Assembly (NCBI GenBank): GCA_004135705.1
Contig: CM014277.1
Coordinates: 34,750,315 to 34,814,314, forward strand
Length of the DNA: 64,000 bases
Direction: 5' to 3'
From: Alloteropsis semialata
Lineage: Eukaryota > Streptophyta > Magnoliopsida > Poales > Poaceae
The translations under genes were made by a program, and so were the position numbers. This document shows, in pieces, positions 1 through 11,621 of this stretch. Positions within the stretch are counted from its first letter, which is position 1. Each line of letters starts with the position of its first letter. The notes under the pieces are model-generated. The model ran no database searches and was not told where the DNA came from. It was given only the letters and a program-made list of their open reading frames with translations.

Positions 1-862
1 CTGATTTTGATGTTGTTCCTTATCCTAATAATTGGCGTGTTCCTGATTTTGTGAAATTTAATGGTGATGATAGTAAAACCACATGGGAACACATTAGCCA
101 ATATCTTTCTCAACTAGGAGAGGCTAGTTCTAATGATGCTTTAAAAGTTCGCTTATTTTCATTATCTTTAACTGGAACTGCTTTCTCTTGGTTTTCTTCA
201 TTAACTACTGGTTCAATTCATTCATGGAATCAATTAGAGAAAAAATTTCATGATCATTTTTATAGTGGGAGTACTTAGTTAAAATTGACAGATTTGACAT
301 CGGTTAAGCAACAAAGAGATGGATCGATGCTTTAAACGATTCAAAGAAACTAGAAATCGATGCTTTAATTTGTCACTTTCTGAAAGGGATCTTGCTGATG
401 TTGCTTTCAATGGTTTGAGATCCTTTATTAAAGAAAAATAGAAGGCTTAGATCACATTTTGGTTAATCAAGTATAAGTGAGAGCTTTGGCTACTGAAAAC
501 CAAATAAAAAATACTAAAGATACATATAAGACTCATCATTCTAATGTTCATGTTGTTACTTATGATTCTAGTAGTTTAGACGATGATGAAGATGTGTATG
601 TTGCTGAACTTGTATGGCCCTCTAAGAATAAATCGTACACTTGTCCATCTCTTAAGCCAATTCAAAAGAATCGGCATGAAGAAGTGCGATTTACTTTTGA
701 TATTTTCAAATGCGATCGTATTTTTGATGAATTATTGAAGAATGGAAATATTAAAATGTCTCATACTATTCCTTCACCTGAAGAGCTTAAAAGACGGGCA
801 TATTGCAAGGTACATAATTCTTTTTCACATGCTACTAATGATTTCAATGTTTTTCGTCGACA
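1..862 (+). pseudogene. gag: A1 gag, middle part (retrotransposon gag domain), broken
   Basis: Encodes the capsid-like region of Gag. The frame read from base 51 contains the usual gag-domain signature (TAFSWFSSL, then FHDHFYSGS). A TAG at 278 replaces the Gln codon kept in A2, so it is a private nonsense mutation. After TSVKQQRD, both copies share a frameshift and stop near 333, which means that damage predates the block duplication. A further stretch from 477 (VTYDSSSLDDDEDVYVAELVWP) is an acidic Gag segment. The reading ends at 862, where LARD1 and its target duplication begin. The same sequence runs uninterrupted in A2 at 46405-47268. Confidence 0.85.
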
Positions 863-867
863 GGTGC

Positions 868-1295
868 TGTTGTGGCCATAATACCAGGGTACCCGACTAC
901 GAGGATTACCGACTACCGACTCCAGACGAGAGACTCCGAGCAGGACACGGCGGCCTATACAAGGAAGGAAAGCCCGAAGACAGGAGATAGAGTCCTGATA
1001 GGTTTAGGTCTGTTTTGTCTTGTAATGCAAGTCTCCCCGGACATAAATAGTGGGGATCATGTACGTAGGGGGTTATCCAATCCAACACCTGATACTCAAT
1101 ACACCATATTGTACACTCTGTATTCGCCGAAATAATACAAGAAGCAACTGGACGTAGGGTTTTTACTCGATCCCGAGGGCCCGAACCAGTATAAAAATCC
1201 CTTGTCTCTGTTATCTCTATTCGTCTACTATGATCGTTCTTTGCAGGAAGCAGGGTGCCCTAGGAACCAAGTATCTGCCGAATATAACTTCGACA
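868..1295 (+). repeat. LARD1 5' LTR (428 bp)
   Basis: Starts TG and ends CA, with a copy at 4817-5244 and a reverse-oriented relative at 26974-27402. A TATA-like ACATAAATAG lies at 1041-1050. The downstream part contains GGGCCCGAACCAGT and the CTACGTCC/GGACGTAGGG block that also occurs in the LTR of element D. Confidence 0.93.
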
Positions 1296-1641
1296 GAGGC
1301 GCGCCAGGTAGGGGCCCTTGCGTGAAGATCGATCATATCCAGAGGAGTTTGGTTGTGAAATACGTCTACTCCGTCGCCGCTACACCAAGCTTCACCAAAA
1401 CCGATCTATCAACTCGCCGATTCGAGCGAACAAGAATCGAATTAATTCAGACCATCACCAGAGACACAACTTGCCGACTCGAGCAAGTTCTGGTCAGAAA
1501 ATCTGATTTAATTTATTCCAATAAGAACATGACTCGCCTACAACGAGATCGATTCCCATACCCCCACGACTCGTCGACCGATTCGAGCGCACAATTCCCA
1601 AGTCAATTCGCCGACTCGAGCGAACCAGGGGTTAGGCTATG
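1296..1641 (+). repeat. LARD1 leader with putative primer-binding site and CGACTCGAGCGA repeats
   Basis: Immediately after the LTR, GAGGCGCGCCAGGTAGGGGC is in the place of the tRNA primer-binding site; I cannot assign the tRNA. LARD2 has the same sequence next to its LTR (about 26956-26973, reverse strand). From about 1408 the leader carries four degenerate copies of a motif close to GCCGACTCGAGCGAA (near 1412, 1470, 1571 and 1609). Related copies lie in the LARD2 leader. Open frames here are short, AT/GC-skewed and unconserved, and are not called as genes. Confidence 0.7.
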
Positions 1642-4600
1642 AGCGGCTATTCTGTCAACACACGTTTTTTCCGTCATACGCCATCACGTGCAACAAGCTC
1701 TGTTCTTCTGGTCAAACGAGCGATTATTTTATTCCAGTCGAGCGAAGTCACCATGTATGGTTCCTGCTGGACCATCCTTTACATGTGACGCTGTGAGCCT
1801 GGATGCGATTCATGTGGACCCGCAATCAAGTTCTGCAGCAATAAAAAAATCAGACTGTCCACTTTGAACGGGTAAACAATCGAACTCGGTGATTTCTGAA
1901 ATCACCCGAACAATTCGATTTGCCCGAACAAACAAAACTCCCGACCATGCACATGGACCTTGCTGCCCGTCAGTATCCATACGTGGGCACTGACAAACAG
2001 GGAAAATATTTTTTATTTTTCCCCTGTATCTGATTCCGTCTATGCCTTGAATATTATTTTGAACAAAGATTTTTCTAATCTATCTTTTCTCTAATCGTGC
2101 ATACATGTTTCAAACACTTATACGTGTAAACGCATGGATGGGCACATCCAGGACGACCTCTTTCTGATTCAGCGCTATTCGGCATCACGCTCCAAGACGA
2201 TTCGACCCATCAAGCTGCCTAATCGGACACGCTGGCAAGACGACGTCCGGGGTTTCCATGGCCTACATGCGAGGAGGACAGCACATCGATTCTTCTGTTC
2301 GGATGCGACAGCTAAGCCTTATTTCAATACTTTCACAGTTCAATATTTTTGATTTATACATTCATGATAAATAAATATGGAGCTAGCAATAATTTTGCTT
2401 AAATTCGATGACGGGCGGCTATGTTTAACACATAAGGGCATCAAAGAGATTGTCGAACATCTCGCTCTTAGTGAAATTACAAACGCCTAAATTGAAACTG
2501 AGCGACAAAATTATCTACTCCAGTTAGACGCAATAAGAGTTAAATTTATTACCGGTGTATAGACAACCTTTTTCTATCAAAGTATATACTCGGGGGCTTC
2601 ATCGCTTACCCGAGCACATACTCAAATCAGGCACCTTTATTTTTATTATATTATTTACTAACTGCCTTTTCGCATAAGAATCAGTGGCTATTCAAAGCTT
2701 CAATATTCATATTTCCAATATCTATTGAGTTGATTCCGAGATACTGCATGTCCAAGTATCCGATCTCAAAGATTCGAACTATTCTAATTCCTATGGCGCT
2801 TGATTGCAAGAGAGTCCATTGTGCTCGACGGAGCACTCGATCTCAAGCAAGCCCGAAGCGCATTCAAAGCGTCTGACCATAAGAGAGTCCAAAGTTCTCG
2901 ACGGAGTGCTTGATCTCAAGTGGGTCCAAGATGCTCTATTATTCTAAAAGTGCTTGATCGTAAGAGAGTCCATTGTATTCGACGGAGTACTCGATCTCGA
3001 GCGAGTCCAAAGTACGCCGAAGTACCAAATCATGAGAGGGTCCATTGTGCTCGACGGAGTGCTCGACCTCGAATGATTCAAGTACTCATTAATATCAAAG
3101 TACAAATCATGAGAGGGTCCATTACGCTCGACGGAGTGTTCGACCTCAAATGATCCAAGTACTAAAATACCGAGGTGCTATCATGAGAGGGTCCATTGCG
3201 CTTGGCGAAGTGCTTGACCTCGAGTGATCAAAGTACTCATCAATAATCAGCAGTACTACCACAAGAGTGCCTATAATACATGCCCAGTATTTGGTCTCAA
3301 GTGTAAAAAGTACTCATTCTATTTTCAACGAACCCGAGTATAATGGCTCGGGGGCTTTTCCAAACCTGTTGCCCCGAACATGATGGTTGGGGAGCTACAG
3401 ATTCACGACGCTTTTTAGTCGTTTCTACAGCTTTAACTATCATATTTGCGAGTCAATTTATTATTTGCAGATTACCTGTTACTAGCAATCAGATCGCGTT
3501 TTTCACGCTCAACACTACTTCAATCAACATGTCTGATATATCAGATAAGTTTTTCAATTTTCCAAGTTTTATTTCCTGCAATGCTTGCTCTACTCTCTAT
3601 TCGATATCAACGTCCAAATAGAGAGTCGGGGGCTACCACTTAAATTTTTTTTATTTACTTTTGCTCTACTCTCTAATTGGTTACCATTTAACCAAATAGA
3701 GAGTCGGGGGCTACTATAATACTCATATCATATCACCAAATGTTGTTGATCCAAAGCAAAACTAGCTGTTTATCAAGTGCACTTGTTTCAAGGGACTAAC
3801 GCATGGAAGACCGCCTGAGTCTCATTTGCTAACGCCCCCAAATAAACGCTGTGTACTACCAAAATAGTCTGAACAAGCTAAAGGGCACTTCATTTGGTTA
3901 TATTGATCCACCCGAACACACATTTGGGACTTCGACGCCGACATCGCCATCTGTTAGCATGGTTCTACAACAACAAATAGAGCATGGTTTTTCTGAAAAT
4001 CCTAAGCGATTCTGGATGTTCAAAGTCTATTGCGTGGAATACACAGTACGGCGGACCGCTCGAGTCCCGAATGCTAAAAAAAATTCCCCAATATGACATA
4101 AACATTCTAGATAGCCAAAGGTAAATGCAGAAAGCTACCATATCGTTTATATGCACAACATATCAACATGCTTGTTGCTAACAAATCTGACAGCTTAATA
4201 TATTGGGGCATGTTCGGGAAGGTCAAAACCAGGATAAGCAGAGCGTTCGGTCATTGGAGGTCTAATAGCCCCGATTACCAAACATCGGACTCTCAACTCC
4301 TGAAATCCAAATTCCCGAATACCAATATCCCGAGCATAGTCATCACTGTTGGAACAAGAGCTTGGGGGCTGATAGCCAATTCCCGACCAAAAAAAATACT
4401 CAGTCGCAAAGTATCCAATTGCGAGGTACCCGATCATGAGTAATACCGATGATAAAATTACTCAGATAAAAAGGACTAGGTTGCGAGCACCCAGTTTCAA
4501 GGTTCCCGATCACAAAGTCCTGAAATATTAAATTTTAATTATATAAGTCTCGACGACTACAAAATGTCCGATCATAGATTCTTTACATCTAAAGATCTCG

Positions 4601-4816
4601 AGGCATCTGACACTACAACCCTGTTTATGGCACTTGATTAGTTTTTGAGCTTATCATCCAAGATGCAGGTTATTTAACCAGGGATCTCGGTCTTTTCAAA
4701 TTCTCGGCAAAAGCATCTAGGAATATTTTAAATATCCTACAAATGCCTGAAGAATAAAAAGACCCGATGAATGGAAACAACAACCTTTTCTGGACAAGAT
4801 AAGCTCGGGGGCTACT
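1642..4816 (+). other. LARD1 internal non-coding region with PPT-like motifs
   Basis: No Gag or Pol similarity is visible in any frame. A purine-rich motif close to CTCGGGGGCT(AC) recurs at 2589, 3347, 3625, 3703, 4361 and 4805. The last copy abuts the 3' LTR and is the true polypurine tract position. The pair at 3590-3640 and 3664-3715 is a longer imperfect duplication (CTCTACTCTCTA ... AGAGAGTCGGGGGCTAC) with a period near 78 bp. Nothing else was recognised. Confidence 0.75.
2806..3232 (+). repeat. LARD1 decayed direct repeats (~70-80 bp, about six units)
   Basis: Each unit carries AGAGRGTCCATTGTGCTCGACGG followed by AGTGCTCGACCTC. Units begin near 2810, 2883, 2963, 3034, 3113 and 3186, with spacings of about 70-81 bp. 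Divergence between units is substantial, so the array is old relative to the LTRs. It lies in the middle of the element and encodes nothing recognisable. Confidence 0.85.
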
Positions 4817-5244
4817 GTTGTGGCCATAATACCAGGGTACCCGACTACGAGGATTACCGACTACCGACTCCAGACGAGAGACTCCGAGCAGGACACGGCG
4901 GCCTATACAAGGAAGGAAAGCCCGAAGACAGGAGATAGAGTCCTAATAGGTTTAGGTCTGTTTTGTCTTGTAATGCAAGTCTTCCTGGACATAAATAGTG
5001 GGGGATCCTGTACGTAGGGGGTATCCAATCCAACACCTGATACTCCATACACCATATTGTACTCTCTGTATTCGCCGAAATAATACAAGAAGCAACTGGA
5101 CGTAGGGTTTTTACTCGATCCCGAGGGCCCGAACCAGTGTAAAAATCCCTTGTCTCTGTTTATCTCTATTCGTCTACTATGATCGTTCTTTGCAGGAAGC
5201 AGGGTGCCCTAGGAACCAAGTATCTGCCGAATATAACTTCGACA
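4817..5244 (+). repeat. LARD1 3' LTR (428 bp)
   Basis: Near-identical to 868-1295, with about seven substitutions and three one-base indels by eye. It is preceded by CTCGGGGGCTAC and followed by the target duplication GGTGC (5245-5249). Family A gag then resumes. Confidence 0.93.
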
Positions 5245-5249
5245 GGTGC

Positions 5250-6747
5250 AATTGGCCTTGAAGAAGGACGTTTGACACTACATGAGATGCAGGTTGACAA
5301 GGCACCTTTCCCTGTTAATGCCCTTGAGATGCAACCTCCTAAGGTTCTGGTTTGGCCGCATCAAGTCGAATCAACTAAAGCAAAAAATATTGTTGTGGGT
5401 GATGCAAAGCCCGAAAATTTGAAGGTGATGCAATAATCAAGGAAGTGGTGTGTGAGAAGACTCCCAATGGTAGAGAGACTTTCAAAATCACTGCAAGAGT
5501 CTCGAATCTTGGGGGGCAAGGATACTCGAAAGCACCGTTTGAGTCTACTGCACAGGACGAACCGGTGCCACCGGTTTCAGAAACCAGTTCTATCGGTTTT
5601 GGTCAGGGGCGCCCGAAGATGTTAAAACCCAAGCACCCTGAGATCGAAACCTGGAAAGTTAATGTGGCCAAGGATCAGGGCAAAGTTGCAAAGCTAAAGC
5701 CGACCTTTGACCTATTATTTTCCAAATATGCCAATCAAGTCCAATTGATGAGGATTGGCCAACAAAAAAGAGAAAGAGATCACACATGCATCAAGAAAAG
5801 CCAATTTTTCCTCCAAAGGCGAATAACAGACAGAAGGGTGGTGTTGCTACTTTGTATCCCCAACAAAATCGATATCAAGCCATGCCATGGATGCCTCCAT
5901 ATTATAATTCTCCATATCCAGCGTGAGATTACAATGGGATGCATATGCCATATTACCCTATGCAATATCCACCTTTTCATCCAGGATGGGGTAATGAAAG
6001 AGTGCCAGCGCATGAGAGGCTGGTGGATAACCATTCAGCGCCTCATCGATCTGGTTGGGATGTACCACCCAAAATCGGTGGCACCGAAATCCAAAACCGG
6101 TGGAACCGGTTTCCTCAGAAGAGGCAGCCTTCTCCTCCCAAGCAGGTTTATCGACCCAAAAAGGTGGAGGAAGTTGTCCAGAAGATGGATGGCGACCAGG
6201 AGAGGACTACTGCTGCTGATGTGATTTAGATTGGTGACATCAAGGTGATTCTGGAGGATGATGGCAAGAGGCCAGTCGTGATTGGTGATGAGGCTAAGGC
6301 ATTAGTCCAGGAAGATGATGCTGCAGATCTTGGTGAGGGTAAGAAGGTTGAAATTGATAAATCTAGATATTTCTTGTCAAGGTGGTGTCCTCTAGGGTTA
6401 CGCGCACAAAAAAGAGGAAGTTGCAGTGGCTTCGCTTCCAAGAACAGAAGGAGAAAGAGCTGGAGAAGCAGAGGGAGGAGAACTTCAACCAATACAGGCC
6501 CATGATTCCTCTAGGCAAGGGATGGAAGTTGAAAATCAATGAAGCTCCAGTGCCAAATCTGGTGGAACCGGATTCCAAACCGGTGGAACCGGTTTTGGCC
6601 CCTTTGGTGCCTACTACTGCGCCAAAACCGGTGGCACTAGTTTTGTATCCAGTGGCACTAGTTTCTGCCGATCCAGGGCCATCTCGTATTGCTTCTAAAA
6701 TTTCTATCACTTCTTCATTTGATCAGAGGTTGTCATCGGATTCCTAG
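5250..6747 (+). pseudogene. gag: A1 gag C-terminal part, broken
   Basis: Continuation of A1 Gag after LARD1; collinear with A2 47274-48773. It encodes a basic/acidic tail with many Pro, Lys and Glu residues and PVEPV-type repeats that derive from CCGGTGGAACCGG palindromes at 5561, 6071, 6095, 6561 and 6625. Stops shared with A2 include the TAA ending the frame near 5434, a TAG near 6228 and a TAG near 6747. A1 alone has a one-base loss near 6400 relative to A2. No zinc knuckle was found. The function is inferred from position between the gag domain and the protease. Confidence 0.75.
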
Positions 6748-6750
6748 GAT

Positions 6751-7050
6751 ATGGACGATGAACAACTTGTTGATTATGATTCATCACCTGATTGCATGAA
6801 TGTTGATGCTAATGTGATGCATCTTTCTTCGGATTATTACGTCATTCCAGAGGAGGAGATGGCTCATCTTGACTTTGGCCCAAAGGAAGCTATATTTCAG
6901 AGGCCAAAGGATTCTGAAAATCACTTAAAGGCGTTGTACATAAAGGGACATATCAATGGGAGGCCTGTTTCTAGGATGCTTGTTGATACCGGGGCCATTG
7001 TTAATTTGATGCCCTATTCCATGTTCAAGAAACTTGGTGGTTTGGATGAT
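6751..7050 (+). pseudogene. A1 aspartic protease, N-terminal half
   Basis: Retropepsin-like segment with the active-site motif RMLVDTGAIVNLMPYSMFKK, interrupted after GGLDD by insertion of C1 at 7051. The frame resumes at 20254 on the far side of C1, so the two parts belong to one protease. The target duplication ATGAT (7046-7050) ends this part. A2 carries the same segment with VDTGA changed to VDIGA, which would remove the conserved DTG Thr. Confidence 0.85.
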
Positions 7051-9002
7051 TGTCACACCCGATTTTAAGGACAAAATTGAATGCACTCGCATATGTGTGC
7101 CAGGATCCGTTCATCACACATATGTTGACGTCATCAGTGAATATATCAAAAGACAATGTTCAAAAGCGTACAAAAGAGAGTACATAACTTTATTACACTC
7201 ATCGATAATTAGACACGAAGGTCTTAAACGTTTCCCGACAACCTAAAACGATAAAACAGCTCCTTGACTTCATCCACAGGCACTTGACTGGTTGACGCGC
7301 CTAGAACTCATCAAAGTCGCTGAAGTACTCCACTTCATTGTTATTTTCTGAACAGCAGTTGTTTAGCAAGGGTGAGTACACTTATGGTTGGTACTCAACA
7401 AGTGGGGGAAAATGCAAGGCCATCAAAGGGGGTTCAGGCTCATGCGGTTAGCACTTTTAGTTGGTCATGTTTTATTAGCAAGCACCTATTTACTAGATGT
7501 AAGTTTATACCAACCCAAAATTAAGCAGGATAACCCAAAAATTATTCCACCAAGACCGAGAACCACAAGTTAAGATCAAGTTTAAGTTCAATTATCATGT
7601 GAGGGTCCAAGCCGCCCTTAACCGTGGGCACGGCTGATATATCAGTTTTACACTCTGCAGAGGTTGTACACTTTACCCACAGCTCGTGTTCCCCTTATCG
7701 CCCGGGTTTGCAAGGCCCTTAAACACTTCCTTTGGTGAGTGGCGAGGGTTCACTACGAAGCCTTTACAAAGACCCAAAGTTAACTAGCAGCCCGCTAGAG
7801 TTTCAGCCGCGGTGAGGTCCATAACCCTCCCTAATGAGACCGTACCTTAGCAAAGGCTACTCCTCCAAGAGGACCGGGCTATGACCCCTTCACCGTCCCC
7901 CTCCTTGCCCTTTCGGTAAGGCCACTAACTAACCCCAAGTCTAATTAATTAGCTAAGTTCAGAGCCATGTGACACTGTGGTTGTACTGTTTTCTTGGGTG
8001 GTTCTCCATGTTCCAATTAATCATGATGATCTTGTAATTAAGCAAGAATATAACAACATAATTAAATCATGATTAACATTGCATAAAAGGTAACAGAACC
8101 ATCCCAAGTTTAAGCAAGCTAAGCATTTCTACCCATGATAAAACCAGGTGATTCAAGGTTCAAGGCAAAAAGATCTAGTCATGTCCTAAAAGGTGACCCG
8201 TCAATATTAATGCATAAATAGTAAAGTAAAAGTGAATTTCATGAATGTAAATGGGACAAAAAGAATGTTCATGAAGAGGGAGGCCACTTGCCTTCCTCAA
8301 CAAACTGCTATTGGTCCTCTTCAAACAGTTGCTGCTCCTGATCCTCCTCGAACGGCACGTTCTCTACACGTTCACACAAGACATACAACAAAATAAATAA
8401 AAACAGTACACCAAACAGTACTAAAAGTACAGAACAAGCATCCTAAACTAAAGAGCATGCAAAGACGATCGCGTGGCCGCAAGAATCGCCCAAAACGGAT
8501 TTAAAACGACGAAGATACACTAGATACAAGGTTGCAGGGACCTATATGCAATTAAAACTAAAGTCTGCGTACTGTTTTATTAAAAACCGAGGACTAAAAC
8601 ACAATTATCCATAGATCTCAGGGGCTAGCACATGAAAATAACATGAATAGGATGGCGGGTTGGAATATAAGAAAGAACAGGGGCCTAAACAGAAATTGTA
8701 AGGGCATATATATGAATATTTTCTACTGAGCATGGATCGCGGGTTGAATAAGATAAAACAGGGGGTCTCTTTAACAAAAATGCCGGGGGGCCGGCTGATT
8801 GACCCGTTTGACCGGTATTGGGGGGTGATCTGGGCCGTTGGATCAACGATGAATGGTGGAAAACAAAGGGGAGCGCCGGCGGAAGGGAAACATGGCGGCG
8901 CCGCCGCGGGCACGGCGAGAGCTCGCCGGAGCTAGCTCTGCTGGGCGCTACGGCGTACGGGGTGATAAACAAATGGCACTGGGGGCATCAGAAAGCCATG
9001 GC
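7051..9002 (-). repeat. C1 3' LTR, truncated (left LTR)
   Basis: On the plus strand it begins TGTCACACCCGATTTTAAGG, matching 17273 and 49077 onward, and stays collinear until GCCATGGC at 9002, directly before the single N. About 1 kb present in the other two LTRs is missing. By eye it shares several variants with the C2 left LTR (for example CGTTCATC near 7109 and CTTGTAATTAAG near 8030) that its own partner at 17273-20248 lacks, as expected for orthologous rather than intra-element copies. Confidence 0.88.
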
Positions 9003-9003
9003 N

Positions 9004-9764
9004 GGAGACTGGTCGGAGGCGGAGACTTGCCGGGCGAATCGGAGACTCCTCGGAGGCGAAGACCTGTCGGGCGAAGGTGCGGCCTGTCGGGCGAATCGGA
9101 GAGTAGTCGGGGGCGATGCTGTATCTCGCGGAGCAGCTCGTCAGGCGAGACGAAGAGTAGTCGGGCGAATCGGAGCCTTGCCGAGAGGGTCGTGAAGCTT
9201 GTCGGGCGAGCATGCAGCTTGAGCATGCAACTCCTCGGGCAGGTACGTAGCTTGTCGGGCGAATCGAAGGGTACTCGGGGGCGACGCGAAGACCTGTCGG
9301 GCGATGGAGCAGGCATGCAAAGCGAGATCGGTAGCTCACATGCAGGCACAGCAACTAGTCGGGCGGGGGCGCAGGCATGCAAAGCGAGGCAGTAGCTCAC
9401 ACGTACGCACAGCACATAGCACTTACGCGTGCATGTACTCAGTGCTGCTCTGAAAGAAGGTAGAAGGTGATGCCATGCATTGATTGGAAAAGCAGGCATG
9501 CATGCAGGCACGTGTATTCACGTATGCACCCATGCATGCAAATGCATATACGTATGTATGCACTTTCATGTGATTGTTTATGCATGTCTGCCCATGTGTG
9601 TTCGGGTGGAATAAAATTATAGAGAAAGCAGGTGGTCTTGCGCATGGGTCGGACGAGGCGGGCATGCCGTCTTCCGCGCAGGGGGTCCATCTGAGCGACT
9701 GTGTCGTCGGGGATTTTAATTCTTAATCGCTGTCATTGGATACCCCTAATATTGGTATCCGACA
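9004..9764 (-). repeat. Fragment of an unrelated LTR (I), minus orientation
   Basis: This sequence is absent from C2. On the minus strand it starts at 9764 with TGTCGGATACCAATATTAGG, a typical LTR start with a foldback, and runs left until the lone N. It contains about ten copies of a GTCGGGCGAATCGG-like motif (9030-9370) and clusters of CATGCATGC (9475-9560). No coding capacity was recognised. It replaces C2-equivalent 51029-52359, which held the LTR 5' end, the polypurine tract and the chromodomain. Confidence 0.65.
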
Positions 9765-11621
9765 CTCGGGTAACTCTAATTGATATGCCACTTCACCTTT
9801 CCTTTCCAAGATCTGAAAAGGACCGATATAGCGTGGTGACAACTTTCCTTTGACTTTGAATCTGCGGAGACCTCTGATAGGTGACACCTTGAGATACACA
9901 TAATCTCCAACTTCAAACGTCAATTCTCTTCTCCGAGTATCGGCATAACTCTTCTGTCGTGACTGAGCAGTTCTGAGATTATCCCGAATTATCTGAACTT
10001 GTCTTTCAGCTTCTTGTAGAATTTCTGGTCCGAATACCTGACTTTCACCTGTTTGACTCCAGTATAGTGGTGTCCTACACCTTCTCCCATACAGAGCTTC
10101 AAATGGGGCCATCTTGAGACTCGCTTGATAGCTGTTGTTATAAGAGAATTCTGTGTATGGCAAACTCTTATCCCAACTGCCTCCATGCTTTAGAGCACAA
10201 GCTCGTAACATATCCTCTAAGATTTGATTTGTCCTCTCAGTTTGTCCATCTGTCTGCGGATGATACGCTGCACTAAAATTAAGCTTGGTGTCCATTGACT
10301 CGTGCAGTTTCTGCCAAAAATGAGATGTGAACTGGGTACCTCGATCAGACACTATCTTCCTTGGCACTCCATGTAAACACACAATTCTAGACATATACAG
10401 CTCTGCTAACTTGACTCCCGAATATGTGGTTTTGACTGGAATGAAGTGAGCAACTTTGGTCAATCTGTCCACAATGACCCATATAGAATCATAGCCATCC
10501 CGAGTGCGAGGCAATCCTACAATAAAGTCCATACCAATTTCTTCCCATTTCCACTCGGGTATTTTCAACGGCTGAAGCAAACCTGCTGGCCTTTGATGTT
10601 CTGCTTTGACTCTTTGACATACATCACACAAAGCTACGTGAGTTGCCACGTCTCTCTTAAGACCATACCACCAATATTTCTCCTTCAAATCTTGGTACAT
10701 CTTGGTACTGCCAGGGTGAATAGAATATACGGAATCATGTGCTTCCTTCAATATGAGCTCACGAAGACGATCGATATCAGGTACACAGATCCTTTTCCTG
10801 AACCAAACAGTGCCTTGTTCATCTTCAGTGAAATCCGTTGTTTTACCTAAACCAATCAGAGTCTTGATTTCTTTGATCTTAGTATCTATCAATTGACCTT
10901 GTCTGATTTTCTGCTCAAGAGTAGGTTCAATCTCCATTGTCATAGCTTCTGAGTTATAAAGAATCCCAAGATTGAGTCGTTCCATTTCCCAACACAATTC
11001 TTGAGGCATCAGTCGAGCTATAGCCATGTTAGCTTGACTCTTCCGACTCAAAGCATCTGCTACGACGTTGGCCTTGCCAAGATGATACTGAATATCCAAG
11101 TCATAATCCTTTATCAATTCCAACCATCTGCGTTGTCTGAGATTGAGATCCCTCTGAGTGAAGATATATTTCAAGCTTTTGTGGTCTGTGAAAATCTGAC
11201 ACTTATTTCCAATCATATAATGTCTCCAAATCTTCAGTGCGTGCACGACAACGGCTAGCTCCAAGTCATGAGTTGGATAGTTTTGCTCATGCTTCCTCAG
11301 CTGCCTTGATGCATAAGCTACCACTCTGCCTTCTTGCATTAACACACAACCAAGACCAAGACGTGAAGCGTCACAATAGACATCGAACCCTTTGTGTATA
11401 TCTGGCATTATCAACACTGGGGCTGTGGTTAACCTCCTCTTAAACTCTTCAAAACAATTCTGACAAGCTTCATCCCATTTGAACTCTCGTTCTTTTTCCA
11501 ACAACGAGGTGAGTGGTTTCATGATCTTGGAGAATCCTTCAATGAACCTGCAGTAGTATCCTGCCAAACCAAGGAAACTCCTGATCTCGGACACATTCGT
11601 AGGTGGTTTCCAATTCAACAC
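9765..11621 (-). pseudogene. pol: C1 pol: RNase H and integrase
   Basis: Continuous frame containing, in order, RNase H (FDVYCDASRLGLGCVLMQ; TDHKSLKYIF), the HHCC zinc region of integrase (HPGSTKMYQDL ... CDVCQRVK) and the DDE core (MDFIVGLPRT; SDRGTQFTS; GQTERTNQ). The GPF/Y-like module (SPRYIGPFQILERKG) follows. The last residues are replaced where the LTR fragment joins at 9764, so the chromodomain seen in C2 is lost. An upstream frameshift near 11636, shared with C2, separates it from RT. Proteins of this kind copy and insert the element DNA; this copy cannot be active. Confidence 0.92.

Larger units (their letters stand above)
868..5244 (+). mobile_element. LARD1, non-autonomous LTR retrotransposon
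   Basis: A complete 4377-bp LTR element with no retroviral coding capacity. Two 428-bp LTRs (868-1295 and 4817-5244) both begin TGTTGTGGCC and end TTCGACA. The 5-bp target duplication GGTGC lies at 863-867 and 5245-5249. The unoccupied site is visible in A2 at 47269-47273 (GGAGC). A primer-site-like GAGGCGCGCCAGG follows the 5' LTR, and the purine tract CTCGGGGGCTAC precedes the 3' LTR. The interior (1296-4816) holds only short chance ORFs and decayed direct repeats. The LTRs differ at about ten positions by eye, so the insertion is fairly young. It qualifies as a LARD-type element, probably mobilised by a Tat relative (see D). Confidence 0.93.

Noticed and set aside
1202..1642. 146-residue frame in the LARD1 leader
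   Set aside because: It starts inside the LTR and runs through leader repeats, and no LARD-type protein is known. The homologous LARD2 region does not keep the same frame convincingly.
10446..10850. Plus-strand frames inside C pol (also 53041-53445)
   Set aside because: They are antisense shadows of integrase; the minus strand carries clear HHCC and DDE motifs.
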